A stretch of DNA of 11,941 nucleotides from NCBI GenBank assembly GCA_027531445.1, contig JAPZRK010000094.1, positions 1 through 11,941 of the forward strand, given 5' to 3'. Below the pieces are notes generated by a model. It saw only the letters and a list, made by a program, of their open reading frames with translations. It was not told the origin of the DNA and searched no databases. Below, in pieces: positions 1 through 6,950 of the stretch (within the stretch, counting starts at the first letter, position 1; every line of letters begins with the position of its first letter). The translations under genes and the position numbers were made by a program. The stretch comes from Leptospira sp. Lineage in GTDB: Bacteria > Spirochaetota > Leptospiria > Leptospirales > Leptospiraceae.

Positions 1-26
1 TTCAATTCTGCCGAAACTAGGATTGT

Positions 27-1016
27 ATGCGTTTCGCAAATATTTTGATAATTTGTCTATTGGCCCTAACTGAGATCTCTTATGCTTTCCCCGATCGAGA
101 TGCTCGTGGGGAGCATGTCGAAAACTTTACGGCACTTCAAACCAAAATTCGCGTTTCGCTCGGACAAAGAAATTATTTAGATGGGGAACGCATCCCTCTC
201 CAATATTCGATTTTTAATTCCGGAAAGGAAGTTGTTCGATTGTTTCCGGCAGGAGATTTTAGATACAGCTTCCAAGTGATCATCAAAGATGAAGATGATC
301 GCATTGTTGCTCCCACGGAAGATCCCGAATTTCACGATCCAATACTAAAACGAAGAACTACAGTAGTAAATCTAGTTGGAGATCAAAACAAAGAGATCAT
401 TTTGCATCGGAACGAAACCTTTTCTAAGACGATTTATCTCGACGAACATTATTCATTTTCGCCTGGGCATAAGTATTTTGTTACGGGCTATTTTTATCCA
501 AATTTTACCGAAGACAAACAAAGTTTTTTAAGATCAGAAAATTCGGCAACATTCCTCTTTCAAAAATCTAAGAAGGAAAGAAATTTTACGCCTAACTCGC
601 AATCTCTTTCTGATCATCACAAAATCACTCCAGAAGAAACAGTGTTTTTGTTTCTTGGAGCAGAAATGAAAAAGAATTGGGAATCTCACTTTAAGTGGAT
701 CGATTTCTCTGAATACATCCTAAACTATGATAAGTTCAGTGCTGTTTATGCAGAAAGTCCCATAACAGAAAGGGATGCCATCGTGGAAGAATTTAAGGAC
801 TACCTCACTACCACTCCATCTGGCACACTAAAATATTTCAAAGTGTTGTCTGTTGATTATGCAGGCAAAAATGACGCACGCGTACAAGTCTATATTGAAC
901 GAATGCTAGGACGTTTTAAAACTAGATATGAATATAGCTATTCCATGGTAAGAAATGAGAATGATCGTTATGGTTATTGGCAAATTAAGAATCTACTCGT
1001 AAAGGTAAAAAAATGA
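27..1016 (+). CDS. Secreted two-domain protein of unknown function, coupled to fliM
   Basis: Encodes 329 residues with a clear signal peptide: a basic start, a hydrophobic run and a likely cleavage after SYA (about residue 20). There is no lipobox cysteine, so the product is probably periplasmic or outer-surface. Residues about 38-180 look like a beta-sandwich of the kind that starts with a 'ge.i.l.y.i.N.G...v' pattern (here DGERIPLQYSIFNSGKEV). Residues about 203-329, opening with TPEETV and closing with YWQIKN, resemble a cystatin/NTF2-like alpha+beta domain. Both domain ideas are inferred from pattern only. An AGGA site lies about five bases before the ATG. The stop overlaps the fliM start as ATGA, so translation of the two is probably coupled, although nothing in the sequence shows a motility role. 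I do not recognise the family; it may be a conserved leptospiral protein. Confidence 0.85.
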   Translation: MRFANILIICLLALTEISYAFPDRDARGEHVENFTALQTKIRVSLGQRNYLDGERIPLQYSIFNSGKEVVRLFPAGDFRYSFQVIIKDEDDRIVAPTEDPEFHDPILKRRTTVVNLVGDQNKEIILHRNETFSKTIYLDEHYSFSPGHKYFVTGYFYPNFTEDKQSFLRSENSATFLFQKSKKERNFTPNSQSLSDHHKITPEETVFLFLGAEMKKNWESHFKWIDFSEYILNYDKFSAVYAESPITERDAIVEEFKDYLTTTPSGTLKYFKVLSVDYAGKNDARVQVYIERMLGRFKTRYEYSYSMVRNENDRYGYWQIKNLLVKVKK

Positions 1017-2038
1017 CAGAAATTCTATCACAAGACGAAATTGATGCTCTGTTAAATGCCATTTCTTCTGGAGAAGTTTCGGAAGATGAATATTCTTCTG
1101 TTGGTGAACAGAAGAAGGTTAAGATTTACGATTTCAAAAGACCGGATAAATTTTCAAAAGACCAGATCCGTACATTACAAATGATGCATGAAACATTTGC
1201 TCGTCTTGCTACAACGGGACTATCTGCGCAGCTTCGAGCGCTTGTTGTTGTTCACGTAGCATCAGTAGATCAGCTTACCTATGAAGAATTCATTCGATCG
1301 ATTCCTAACCCAACAACTCTTGCAGTTATCAATATGGACCCACTTCGTGGATCCGCTATTTTAGAGATTGATCCATCTATCTCCTTCACAATTATTGATC
1401 GTTTGTTTGGTGGTAAAGGTGAATCATCTAAAGTAAACCGAGAGCTTTCGGATATCGAACTTTCAGTAATGGAGGGGATCATCGTTCGTATTCTTGGGAA
1501 TTTACGTGAATCATGGTCGACAGTAATCGATTTGAGACCTCGTCTTGGAAACATTGAAACAAATCCTCAGTTTGCTCAGGTTGTACCTCCCAATGACATG
1601 GTGGTATTGATCACTCTCGAAACAAAAGTAGGCGAAGTAGAAGGTATGACAAACCTTTGTATTCCATACATCACCATTGAACCAATTATCAATAAACTTT
1701 CAGCTCAATACTGGTACTCCTCAATTCGAAAAGGTGAAGTAGATGAAAACCGAGCAGTGATCCAAGAACGTTTGGATCAGGTAAAGATTCCTTTGATATC
1801 TGAAGTGGGGAGTGTTGACATCACTTTAAATGATCTGATGACATTACAAATGGGCGATGTGATCAAATTAGAAAACACACCGATCAAATCTGATCTTACC
1901 GTTAAAGTGGGAGATCGAGGAAAATTTAAGGCAACCCCAGGAAAAGTAGGGAATCGTTTGGCGATACAAATTGGTGATTCTATTGAAGACATACCAGACG
2001 AATTACTTGGCTCTACAAGATCGGAACAAGAATACTGA
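1013..2038 (+). CDS. fliM: Flagellar motor switch protein FliM
   Basis: FliM forms the middle layer of the cytoplasmic C-ring of the flagellar motor and receives phosphorylated CheY to change rotation direction; in spirochaetes this acts on periplasmic flagella. The 341-residue length is normal for the family. The N-terminal LSQDEIDALL (residues 5-14) is the CheY-P binding peptide. The middle CheC/FliM-like domain runs about 45-235 and includes the FGGKGES turn. The C-terminal SpoA domain (about 255-325), with the DLMTLQMGDVIKL core, pairs with FliN. The start is fixed by the ATGA overlap with the upstream gene and by the CheY-binding peptide directly after it. The other C-ring genes (fliN, fliG) are not in the window. 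The next gene starts at or just after this stop. Confidence 0.97.
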   Translation: MTEILSQDEIDALLNAISSGEVSEDEYSSVGEQKKVKIYDFKRPDKFSKDQIRTLQMMHETFARLATTGLSAQLRALVVVHVASVDQLTYEEFIRSIPNPTTLAVINMDPLRGSAILEIDPSISFTIIDRLFGGKGESSKVNRELSDIELSVMEGIIVRILGNLRESWSTVIDLRPRLGNIETNPQFAQVVPPNDMVVLITLETKVGEVEGMTNLCIPYITIEPIINKLSAQYWYSSIRKGEVDENRAVIQERLDQVKIPLISEVGSVDITLNDLMTLQMGDVIKLENTPIKSDLTVKVGDRGKFKATPGKVGNRLAIQIGDSIEDIPDELLGSTRSEQEY

Positions 2039-2042
2039 TCTT

Positions 2043-3449
2043 TTGAAAGGTAAACTTTTCCATTATTGTTTACCGTTTCGTTTTTCAACTCTTTGGGTTT
2101 TATTCTCTTTTGGCTTAATATCTCTGTTCGCTTCTGGCATTAAGTCAGAGGGTAAATCAAAAGTTTCGTCTCCTTTAAAATCGAAAGAGAAAGTTTCTCA
2201 ATCCATGAACATTTACAGAAAGGGAATGCGTACTAAGGTAATCGTCCTTTCCATTGATGGATTTTTGGGCTCTTACTTTGAAGATGAGCAGATCACAAAA
2301 CTAATCCCCAATTTGAAGAAATTTGCAGAACAATCCGCTTTTTCCCATACAGTTGAGTCCGTCGACCCGACGGTTACGTATCCATCACACACTTCGATGG
2401 TGACGGGAAAGGATCCTGGAGTTCATGGTATCTTTAATAATACACTGCTTGATCCTTTTGAAACCAATGATGGTGGATGGATGTGGTATGCAGAAGACAT
2501 TCGGGTCAAAACACTTTGGTCGATTGCATATGAAAAAAAATTGAAGGTTGGCAATGTATTTTGGCCGGTTACAGTTGGTGCGGACATAACTTACAATCTC
2601 CCTCAGTATTGGCGCAAAAAAATCCCTGAAGATGATAAACTTCTAAGGGCACTTTCAACAAATTCCTTACATCGAAATGCTGAAAAAGCTGTCGGCTCTC
2701 CATTGAATGACATAACAAAAGATAATGTTAAATTTGCAACTGCCGTTTGGATGTTTGAAACGTATGAACCAGACTTAATGTTTGTTTATACGACAGACTT
2801 GGATACTACTCATCACGGTTATGGAACTTTTTCCGAAAAGGCAAAAAACAAATTGATCGAGATAGACCATTTGTTTGGTGAATTTATCGCAAAAATTCGA
2901 TTATACGAAAGAAATGATATAGCACTCATTTTGATTTCGGATCATGGGTTTGCGTCCGCAAATAAGATATGTGCCCCAAATCTCTATTTGCTTAAAAAAG
3001 GGTTGATTCATCCAGAAAAACAGCAATTTGAATTTATCTTTAAAAGTTCGGGGGGTAGTGCGATCCTACTTCCAGGTTCCTCCAAACCTACACCTCTTGA
3101 ATTGAAACAGATCGGTCAAGACCTCATGATGGAATGTCCCGGCTCAATCTTTGAAACAAATTTGGAAAACTCCACGCTTGGCTCCCAACATCCGAATGCA
3201 TTAGCATGGCTTAGAACGGAGGAAGGCTTGTACTTTTCGGGAACACGAAAAGGAGAAATTTTTACCACACCGAATCCTTCCATATTTGGTCATGGTTATG
3301 ACAAACGATTAGCAAATATGAAAACCATTGGCGGAATCTACTTTAAAGGAATTCGAGATAAAGAGGCCTGGAAGATGACCTCTGTGAAAGATGTATTTCA
3401 CAGAGCTTGCAATTTGTTGAGCTTGAACTGCCGATCAAATTTGAACTAA
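2043..3449 (+). CDS. Exported type I phosphodiesterase / nucleotide pyrophosphatase (alkaline phosphatase superfamily)
   Basis: A two-zinc hydrolase of the ENPP/NPP family, which cleaves phosphodiester or pyrophosphate bonds in nucleotides or lipid head groups. Numbered from the TTG at 2043 (468 residues), all residues expected from the bacterial NPP enzymes are present: metal ligand D72 in LSIDGF, nucleophile T112 in TVTYPSH, D254 and H258 in DTTHHG, D300-H301 in ISDHGF, and H417 in FGHGYD. The start is uncertain. An open frame extends back to another TTG at 1971, deep inside fliM, while the first ATG (2205) would leave out a hydrophobic, signal-like segment (WVLFSFGLISLFASG). The 2043 start keeps that segment and lies five bases after the fliM stop, so I prefer it and predict export. 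The substrate cannot be told from sequence. Confidence 0.88.
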   Translation: MKGKLFHYCLPFRFSTLWVLFSFGLISLFASGIKSEGKSKVSSPLKSKEKVSQSMNIYRKGMRTKVIVLSIDGFLGSYFEDEQITKLIPNLKKFAEQSAFSHTVESVDPTVTYPSHTSMVTGKDPGVHGIFNNTLLDPFETNDGGWMWYAEDIRVKTLWSIAYEKKLKVGNVFWPVTVGADITYNLPQYWRKKIPEDDKLLRALSTNSLHRNAEKAVGSPLNDITKDNVKFATAVWMFETYEPDLMFVYTTDLDTTHHGYGTFSEKAKNKLIEIDHLFGEFIAKIRLYERNDIALILISDHGFASANKICAPNLYLLKKGLIHPEKQQFEFIFKSSGGSAILLPGSSKPTPLELKQIGQDLMMECPGSIFETNLENSTLGSQHPNALAWLRTEEGLYFSGTRKGEIFTTPNPSIFGHGYDKRLANMKTIGGIYFKGIRDKEAWKMTSVKDVFHRACNLLSLNCRSNLN

Positions 3450-3462
3450 AAAAGCTCAAATT
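3438..3462. terminator. Possible weak bidirectional terminator between convergent genes
   Basis: The inverted repeat AATTTGA (3438-3444) / TCAAATT (3456-3462), with an 11-base loop holding AAAAAA, spans both stop codons of the convergent phosphodiesterase and ferredoxin genes. A T-run follows at 3465-3469. The stem is AT-rich and weak, so a terminator role is only a suggestion. Confidence 0.3.
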
Positions 3463-3676
3463 ACTTTTTCCAGTGGATACATTCGCCTGGACATTCATCC
3501 ATTTCTTTTTGAACAATCTTTTCTTCTTCATCCGGAATTAAAGCGTCATTAATGGATGAGCCATCAATGTGTGTTTGACTCAGATCATCTTCATCCATCA
3601 TAAAATACTTTGGAAGATTATCTGCACATTGATTACAGGATGTACAATTGTCTTTGTCAACGTATGCTTTTTTCAT
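3461..3676 (-). CDS. Small single-cluster ferredoxin
   Basis: A 71-residue acidic electron carrier. Three cysteines in C11-x2-C14-x2-C17 plus C62 followed by proline (CPGEC) are the ligand pattern of single [4Fe-4S] ferredoxins; C66 is an extra cysteine. The second cluster motif of 2[4Fe-4S] ferredoxins is missing, and the region between (about residues 28-58) is acidic, as in other single-cluster ferredoxins of this size. The gene is last in the queF-SemiSWEET-ferredoxin operon, and its ATG overlaps the SemiSWEET stop as ATGA (3673-3676), so the two are probably translationally coupled. The redox partner is unknown: QueF itself uses NADPH and does not need a ferredoxin, so a shared pathway is not implied by the arrangement alone. 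Confidence 0.9.
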   Translation of the reverse strand: MKKAYVDKDNCTSCNQCADNLPKYFMMDEDDLSQTHIDGSSINDALIPDEEEKIVQKEMDECPGECIHWKK

Positions 3677-3939
3677 GTAGATTCCTTTGTCATATCTGAT
3701 TTGATTTTATAATACAGTATAATACCAACAAAAATGAGTGTAACTAAGTTGGCGAGAATGATCGGTAAATTGGAAAGACTAATACCATAAATGAGCCACA
3801 TGGTAATGCCACAACCTTGTAAAATGTACATATTTCTTGAAATATCACGTGTTTGTCGAGTTAGTATAACGCGCAATACTTGAGGTAAATATGATATTGT
3901 TGTGAGTACCGCAGCTATGTATCCAATCAATATCTCCAT
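3673..3939 (-). CDS. SemiSWEET (MtN3/PQ-loop) sugar transporter subunit
   Basis: An 88-residue, three-helix inner-membrane protein; SemiSWEETs work as homodimers that move small sugars by alternating access. Helix 1 (about residues 3-24) carries the PQ motif (Y17-L18-P19-Q20), followed by TRQTRDISRNMY, which closely resembles the L. biflexa SemiSWEET used for crystal structures. W48 and N64, the positions reported to line the sugar pocket in that protein, are both conserved at the same numbers here. Helix 2 is about 38-53 and helix 3 about 58-77. The ATG follows directly on the queF stop (TAGATG) and the stop overlaps the ferredoxin start, so it is the middle gene of a coupled operon. The physiological substrate is unclear, because leptospires live mainly on long-chain fatty acids. 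Confidence 0.95.
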   Translation of the reverse strand: MEILIGYIAAVLTTISYLPQVLRVILTRQTRDISRNMYILQGCGITMWLIYGISLSNLPIILANLVTLIFVGIILYYKIKSDMTKEST

Positions 3940-4344
3940 CTACTTTGATTTGTACTCTCTGCGAACGATGGTTTTGACTCCACCACGAACGTTATAATCC
4001 CCAACAACTTTCAAATAGAGTGGGTCAACGGCTTTCACTAGGTCTTCCAATACTTTATTGACCACATTTTCGTGAAATATCCCTACATTTCGATAGGCTA
4101 AAAAATACTCTTTTAATGATTTCAGTTCAAAACAGCGAGATCTTGGAATGTATTCGATAAATATAGAACCGAAGTCAGGCAGTCCTGTTTTGGGACAGAC
4201 TGCTGTAAACTCAGGGAATGTAAATTCGATTGTGTATTCTTTACCCGCGTAGATATTCTCAAACCATTCGATGCTAGGAGTCTTCCAATCCGGGATATGG
4301 TCTTGTTTGTCCTCATAGGAAGAGGCGGATTTTTTTTCCGACAT
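3940..4344 (-). CDS. queF: NADPH-dependent 7-cyano-7-deazaguanine reductase QueF (short, unimodular type)
   Basis: QueF reduces preQ0 to preQ1, a late step in making the tRNA-modified base queuosine from GTP. The 134-residue length fits the unimodular (B. subtilis-type) enzymes rather than the long E. coli type. Catalytic Cys50 lies in FTAVCPKTGLPDFG, with Asp57 seven residues on as in characterised members. The QueF motif is E73-L-K-S-L-K-E-Y, and H91-E92 in FHE complete the substrate pocket. The ATG at 4344 has a TAAGG site seven bases upstream. It is the first gene of a three-gene operon with the SemiSWEET and ferredoxin genes, and it is divergent from guaA with 42 bp between starts. No preQ1 riboswitch is apparent in that short gap. 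Confidence 0.96.
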   Translation of the reverse strand: MSEKKSASSYEDKQDHIPDWKTPSIEWFENIYAGKEYTIEFTFPEFTAVCPKTGLPDFGSIFIEYIPRSRCFELKSLKEYFLAYRNVGIFHENVVNKVLEDLVKAVDPLYLKVVGDYNVRGGVKTIVRREYKSK

Positions 4345-4373
4345 TTGTTTACCTTAGTAAATGCAAAAATAAT
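4345..4373 (+). promoter_or_regulatory. Candidate guaA promoter in the 42-bp queF/guaA gap
   Basis: TTGTTT (4345-4350), a 17-base spacer and AATAAT (4368-4373, five of six matches to the -10 consensus) sit just before guaA. A start of transcription near 4380 would leave a leader of only about seven bases and would exclude the GGA at 4376-4378 as ribosome site, so either the leader is very short or another promoter inside queF is used. Confidence 0.3.
4348..4361. promoter_or_regulatory. Small palindrome TTTAC-N4-GTAAA, possible operator
   Basis: A perfect five-base inverted repeat centred in the divergent queF/guaA gap, lying between the candidate -35 and -10 of guaA and next to the queF ribosome site. 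The position suits an operator, but the arms are short and could arise by chance in AT-rich DNA. Confidence 0.2.
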
Positions 4374-4386
4374 TTGGAACCATCCC

Positions 4387-6198
4387 ATGAAAAGTGATAA
4401 AAAAATAGCCGTTATCGATTTCGGCGGCCAATACGCTCATTTGATTGCTTCCAGAGTCCGACGACTGGGTGCCTTTACTGAAATTCTTTCCAATGAAGAA
4501 AACATAGAAAAATACAGATCTTATGCTGGCTTAATTCTCTCTGGCGGACCTTCGAGTGTCTACGAGGTAGATGCTCCGACATTACCAGATGCTTTTTTTG
4601 AACTAAAGATTCCCATTTTAGGCATATGTTATGGGCATCAATTGTTAATGCAAAAGTTAGGTGGATCGGTTATCTCTTCCTCAAATAAGGAATATGGACC
4701 AGCGTTATTAGAGTTGTCCAGCCAGGAATCTTCGGGTCTTTCTTCCTCCGTTTCAAATCAATCTATGGTTTGGATGAGTCACGGTGACGAAGTTACGAAA
4801 TTGCCAATCGGTTTCACCGTGAAAGGGAGTTCGCAAGATTGCCGTTATGCATTTGTCTCCGACGAAGGAAATAAAAAATATGGAATACAATTTCATCCAG
4901 AAGTAACTCATTCCATTGAGGGTGAAAAATTCTTATCAAACTTTATCGAAATTTGTGGCGTTTCCAATACTTGGACTCTTCAGTCGTTTCTCGATAGAGA
5001 AGTGGCTGTATTGCAACAAAAAGTACCAACTGGGAAAAATGTTTTTTTGCTAGTTTCGGGAGGAGTCGATTCTTCTGTTGCTTATCTCTTATTGGCAAAG
5101 GCATTGGGAAAAGATCGTGTGAAGGGTTTGTTAGTCGATACTGGTTTTATGAGAAAAAATGAAGTATCAGACCTCAAATCAAATTTGAACCAGATGGGCT
5201 TTGATTTAACGATATGGGATGCAAGTGATGAATTTTACAAAGCCTTGGATGGACAGTCAGATCCAGAAGTAAAACGTCAAATCGTAGGAGATCTATTCCT
5301 TAAAGTTCAAGGAAAGGCAGTCGATACGATGAAATTAGATACAAACAACTGGATACTAGGACAGGGTACCATTTATCCAGATACGATTGAATCTGGTGGA
5401 ACAAAACATTCGCACAAAATTAAGACACACCACAACCGAGTTCCTGCCATTCAAAAACTAATCGAAGAGGGTAAGATTGTAGAACCCATCGCAGATCTTT
5501 ACAAAGACGAAGTAAGAGAATTAGGTAAAATGTTAGGTTTGCCCAAAGTTTGGATTGAAAGGCATCCCTTTCCAGGTCCTGGTCTTGTAGTTAGAATGAT
5601 CGCATCTAAAGAAAATAGAGATCGAGGGATTCTTCCATCCTTGAAGGAATTAATCGCAAAATCAAATCAGGAAGTTAGTGTAGGAATACTTCCCATACAA
5701 TCAGTCGGTGTCCAAGGGGACCAAAGAAGTTACGCACATGCAGCAGTCATCGCTGATTCATCCCTTTCTTGGAAAGAATTGGATCAACTGTCCATCCAAA
5801 TCACGAATTCAATCAAGGCATTGAACCGAGTTGTATTTACTCCCGGATTGAAAGTTATACCAGAAGAGTTCTGCTATACACAATTGAAAATGGATAAGGA
5901 ACATGCCGACTTATTGCGTGAAGCAGACGCGATTGTCAACAGGATCATCTTTGAAGAAGGCATTCATACTTCCATTTGGCAAATGCCCGTTGTCTTAGTA
6001 CCTGCTAGTTTAAAAGAGGGAACCTATGGGATTGTTTTGCGACCAGTTGAATCACAGGAAGCAATGACAGCTAACTTCTATGAAATGGAAAAATCAATTC
6101 TAAATCGGATTACATCTGAGTTAGTAAATCTAGAAGGTATCTCGGCAGTTTTTTATGATTTAACACACAAACCACCGGGAACCATTGAATGGGAATAA
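4387..6198 (+). CDS. guaA: GMP synthase (glutamine-hydrolysing), long form
   Basis: GuaA aminates XMP to GMP using ATP and glutamine, the last step of guanine nucleotide synthesis. The class I glutaminase domain (about 5-195) has the nucleophile Cys81 in GICYGHQ and H170/E172 in FHPEV. The ATP pyrophosphatase domain follows with the P-loop SGGVDSS (224-230) and HPFPGPGL. The C-terminal dimerisation part ends in KPPGTIEWE. At 603 residues it is about 80 longer than the E. coli enzyme. The extra length lies in the C-terminal domain, where LPIQSVGVQGDQRSY, ALNRVVF, LREAD and SIWQMPV follow the order I recall for long eukaryotic GMP synthetases. I use ATG 4387 because IAVIDFGGQY follows at once; an in-frame ATG at 4297 would add 30 hydrophobic residues encoded across queF, which is unlikely. 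Confidence 0.97.
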   Translation: MKSDKKIAVIDFGGQYAHLIASRVRRLGAFTEILSNEENIEKYRSYAGLILSGGPSSVYEVDAPTLPDAFFELKIPILGICYGHQLLMQKLGGSVISSSNKEYGPALLELSSQESSGLSSSVSNQSMVWMSHGDEVTKLPIGFTVKGSSQDCRYAFVSDEGNKKYGIQFHPEVTHSIEGEKFLSNFIEICGVSNTWTLQSFLDREVAVLQQKVPTGKNVFLLVSGGVDSSVAYLLLAKALGKDRVKGLLVDTGFMRKNEVSDLKSNLNQMGFDLTIWDASDEFYKALDGQSDPEVKRQIVGDLFLKVQGKAVDTMKLDTNNWILGQGTIYPDTIESGGTKHSHKIKTHHNRVPAIQKLIEEGKIVEPIADLYKDEVRELGKMLGLPKVWIERHPFPGPGLVVRMIASKENRDRGILPSLKELIAKSNQEVSVGILPIQSVGVQGDQRSYAHAAVIADSSLSWKELDQLSIQITNSIKALNRVVFTPGLKVIPEEFCYTQLKMDKEHADLLREADAIVNRIIFEEGIHTSIWQMPVVLVPASLKEGTYGIVLRPVESQEAMTANFYEMEKSILNRITSELVNLEGISAVFYDLTHKPPGTIEWE

Positions 6199-6199
6199 A

Positions 6200-6634
6200 C
6201 TAAGGTAGAACGAGGAATAGAATTGCCATTGCACCCATCGCAAGTTCTGGGAATCTTCTGTCAAAAAAAGATTTTGGTGCTTCGTCTGCTTTCGCCGATT
6301 CCGTGTTATTTGCAGTGGCTACAACAGTATTATTTTCTGATTTAGGTTCCTCTTTTTTGGGACCGAATAGGCGTTTGAAAAAGCTTGGCTTTTCTTCTGG
6401 CTTCGGTTCCTCCCAAACTACCGGTGCACTTACAACTGTAATTTGAGAATTTTTCAAAGTTTGAGTTTTTCCATCTTTGGATTCGACGATTGTCTCTGTT
6501 TTGTTTGCCGCAGATGTTTTCACATTTTCCAAAACTTCTTTTGTCTTTTTGATTGTTACGGTATCAGCACTCAACTGGAGAGATAACGCTAAAAAAAGAC
6601 ACAGTACAATGGATAGGTATTGAATTCGTTTCAT
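6200..6634 (-). CDS. Small exported protein with C-terminal hydrophobic tail, function unknown
   Basis: Encodes 144 residues. A signal peptide (1-23, cleavage after LSA) is followed by a short beta-rich segment (about 24-70) with the pattern 'LENVKT...ETIVESKDGKTQTLKNSQITVV'-like alternation. Then comes a Lys/Glu/Pro-rich linker, an Asn/Thr/Ala-rich stretch, and a hydrophobic C-terminus (about 129-144) that could anchor in a membrane. Two similar blocks, SFFKRLFGPK (about 83-92) and SFFDRRFPEL (about 121-130), flank the low-complexity linker and may be repeated amphipathic elements. No Shine-Dalgarno site is visible before the ATG. The gene converges on guaA with a single base between stop codons. 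I do not recognise the family; it is probably a leptospiral envelope protein. Confidence 0.8.
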   Translation of the reverse strand: MKRIQYLSIVLCLFLALSLQLSADTVTIKKTKEVLENVKTSAANKTETIVESKDGKTQTLKNSQITVVSAPVVWEEPKPEEKPSFFKRLFGPKKEEPKSENNTVVATANNTESAKADEAPKSFFDRRFPELAMGAMAILFLVLP

Positions 6635-6724
6635 ATTTGTAAGGAAAGCGAAAAGAGAAATGCTTCCAATGAAATTATCATCTGTATTATTACAATTTGG
6701 TTAAAATGTTCGAAACAAATCCAT

Positions 6725-6757
6725 TTGACAGGGCAGTCTCTTATTTCAACCTATCCA
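6725..6757 (+). promoter_or_regulatory. Probable promoter of the tRNA-Cys / tRNA-Leu unit
   Basis: A perfect -35 hexamer TTGACA at 6725-6730 stands 38 bases before tRNA-Cys. The best -10-like hexamer, TATCCA (6752-6757), gives a 21-base spacer, which is longer than usual; nearer candidates match poorly. The rest of 6635-6768 is AT-rich with nothing else I can name. Confidence 0.4.
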
Positions 6758-6768
6758 AAGTCAGATAA

Positions 6769-6842
<74 letters not shown>

Positions 6843-6856
6843 CACTGAAACAATTT

Positions 6857-6940
6857 GCCTGGATGGTGGAATTGGTAGACACACAGGACTTAAAATCCTG
6901 TGGGAGTAATCCCGTGCGGGTTCGATTCCCGCTCCAGGTA
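6857..6940 (+). tRNA. tRNA-Leu (UAA), CCA not encoded
   Basis: A class II tRNA. The acceptor is GCCTGGA (6857-6863) with TCCAGGT (6933-6939), ending in a G1-U72 pair as in the E. coli UAA isoacceptor. The anticodon TAA at 6891-6893 lies in loop CTTAAAA, with stem CAGGA/TCCTG. The long variable arm is GGGA/TCCC. The T-arm is GCGGG/CCCGC around TTCGATT, and the discriminator is A (6940). The next bases are CGA rather than CCA, so the tail must be added by enzyme, unlike in its tRNA-Cys neighbour. Its last 16 bases before U72 are repeated at 7122-7137. Confidence 0.95.
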
Positions 6941-6950
6941 CGAATCGAAC
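6920..6950 (+). repeat. T-arm / anti-T-arm inverted repeat at the tRNA-Leu 3' trailer
   Basis: GTTCGATTC (6920-6928, T-arm and loop of tRNA-Leu) and GAATCGAAC (6942-6950, immediate trailer) are exact reverse complements of nine bases, separated by 13 bases. In the precursor transcript the trailer could pair with the T-arm and compete with the cloverleaf. Confidence 0.6.
6923..6938 (+). repeat. Direct repeat, left copy (tRNA-Leu 3' end)
   Basis: The 16 bases CGATTCCCGCTCCAGG inside tRNA-Leu, identical to 7122-7137. The repeat covers the T-loop to acceptor portion, the usual crossover region for elements that integrate at tRNA genes. Confidence 0.9.

Noticed and set aside
1..20. Possible 3' end of an upstream gene (in-frame TAG at 18-20)
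   Set aside because: Only about six codons are visible, too little to call a gene.
4297..4386. Upstream ATG for guaA
   Set aside because: Adds 30 residues antisense to the queF start that are not part of the GMP synthase fold; the family begins right after ATG 4387.
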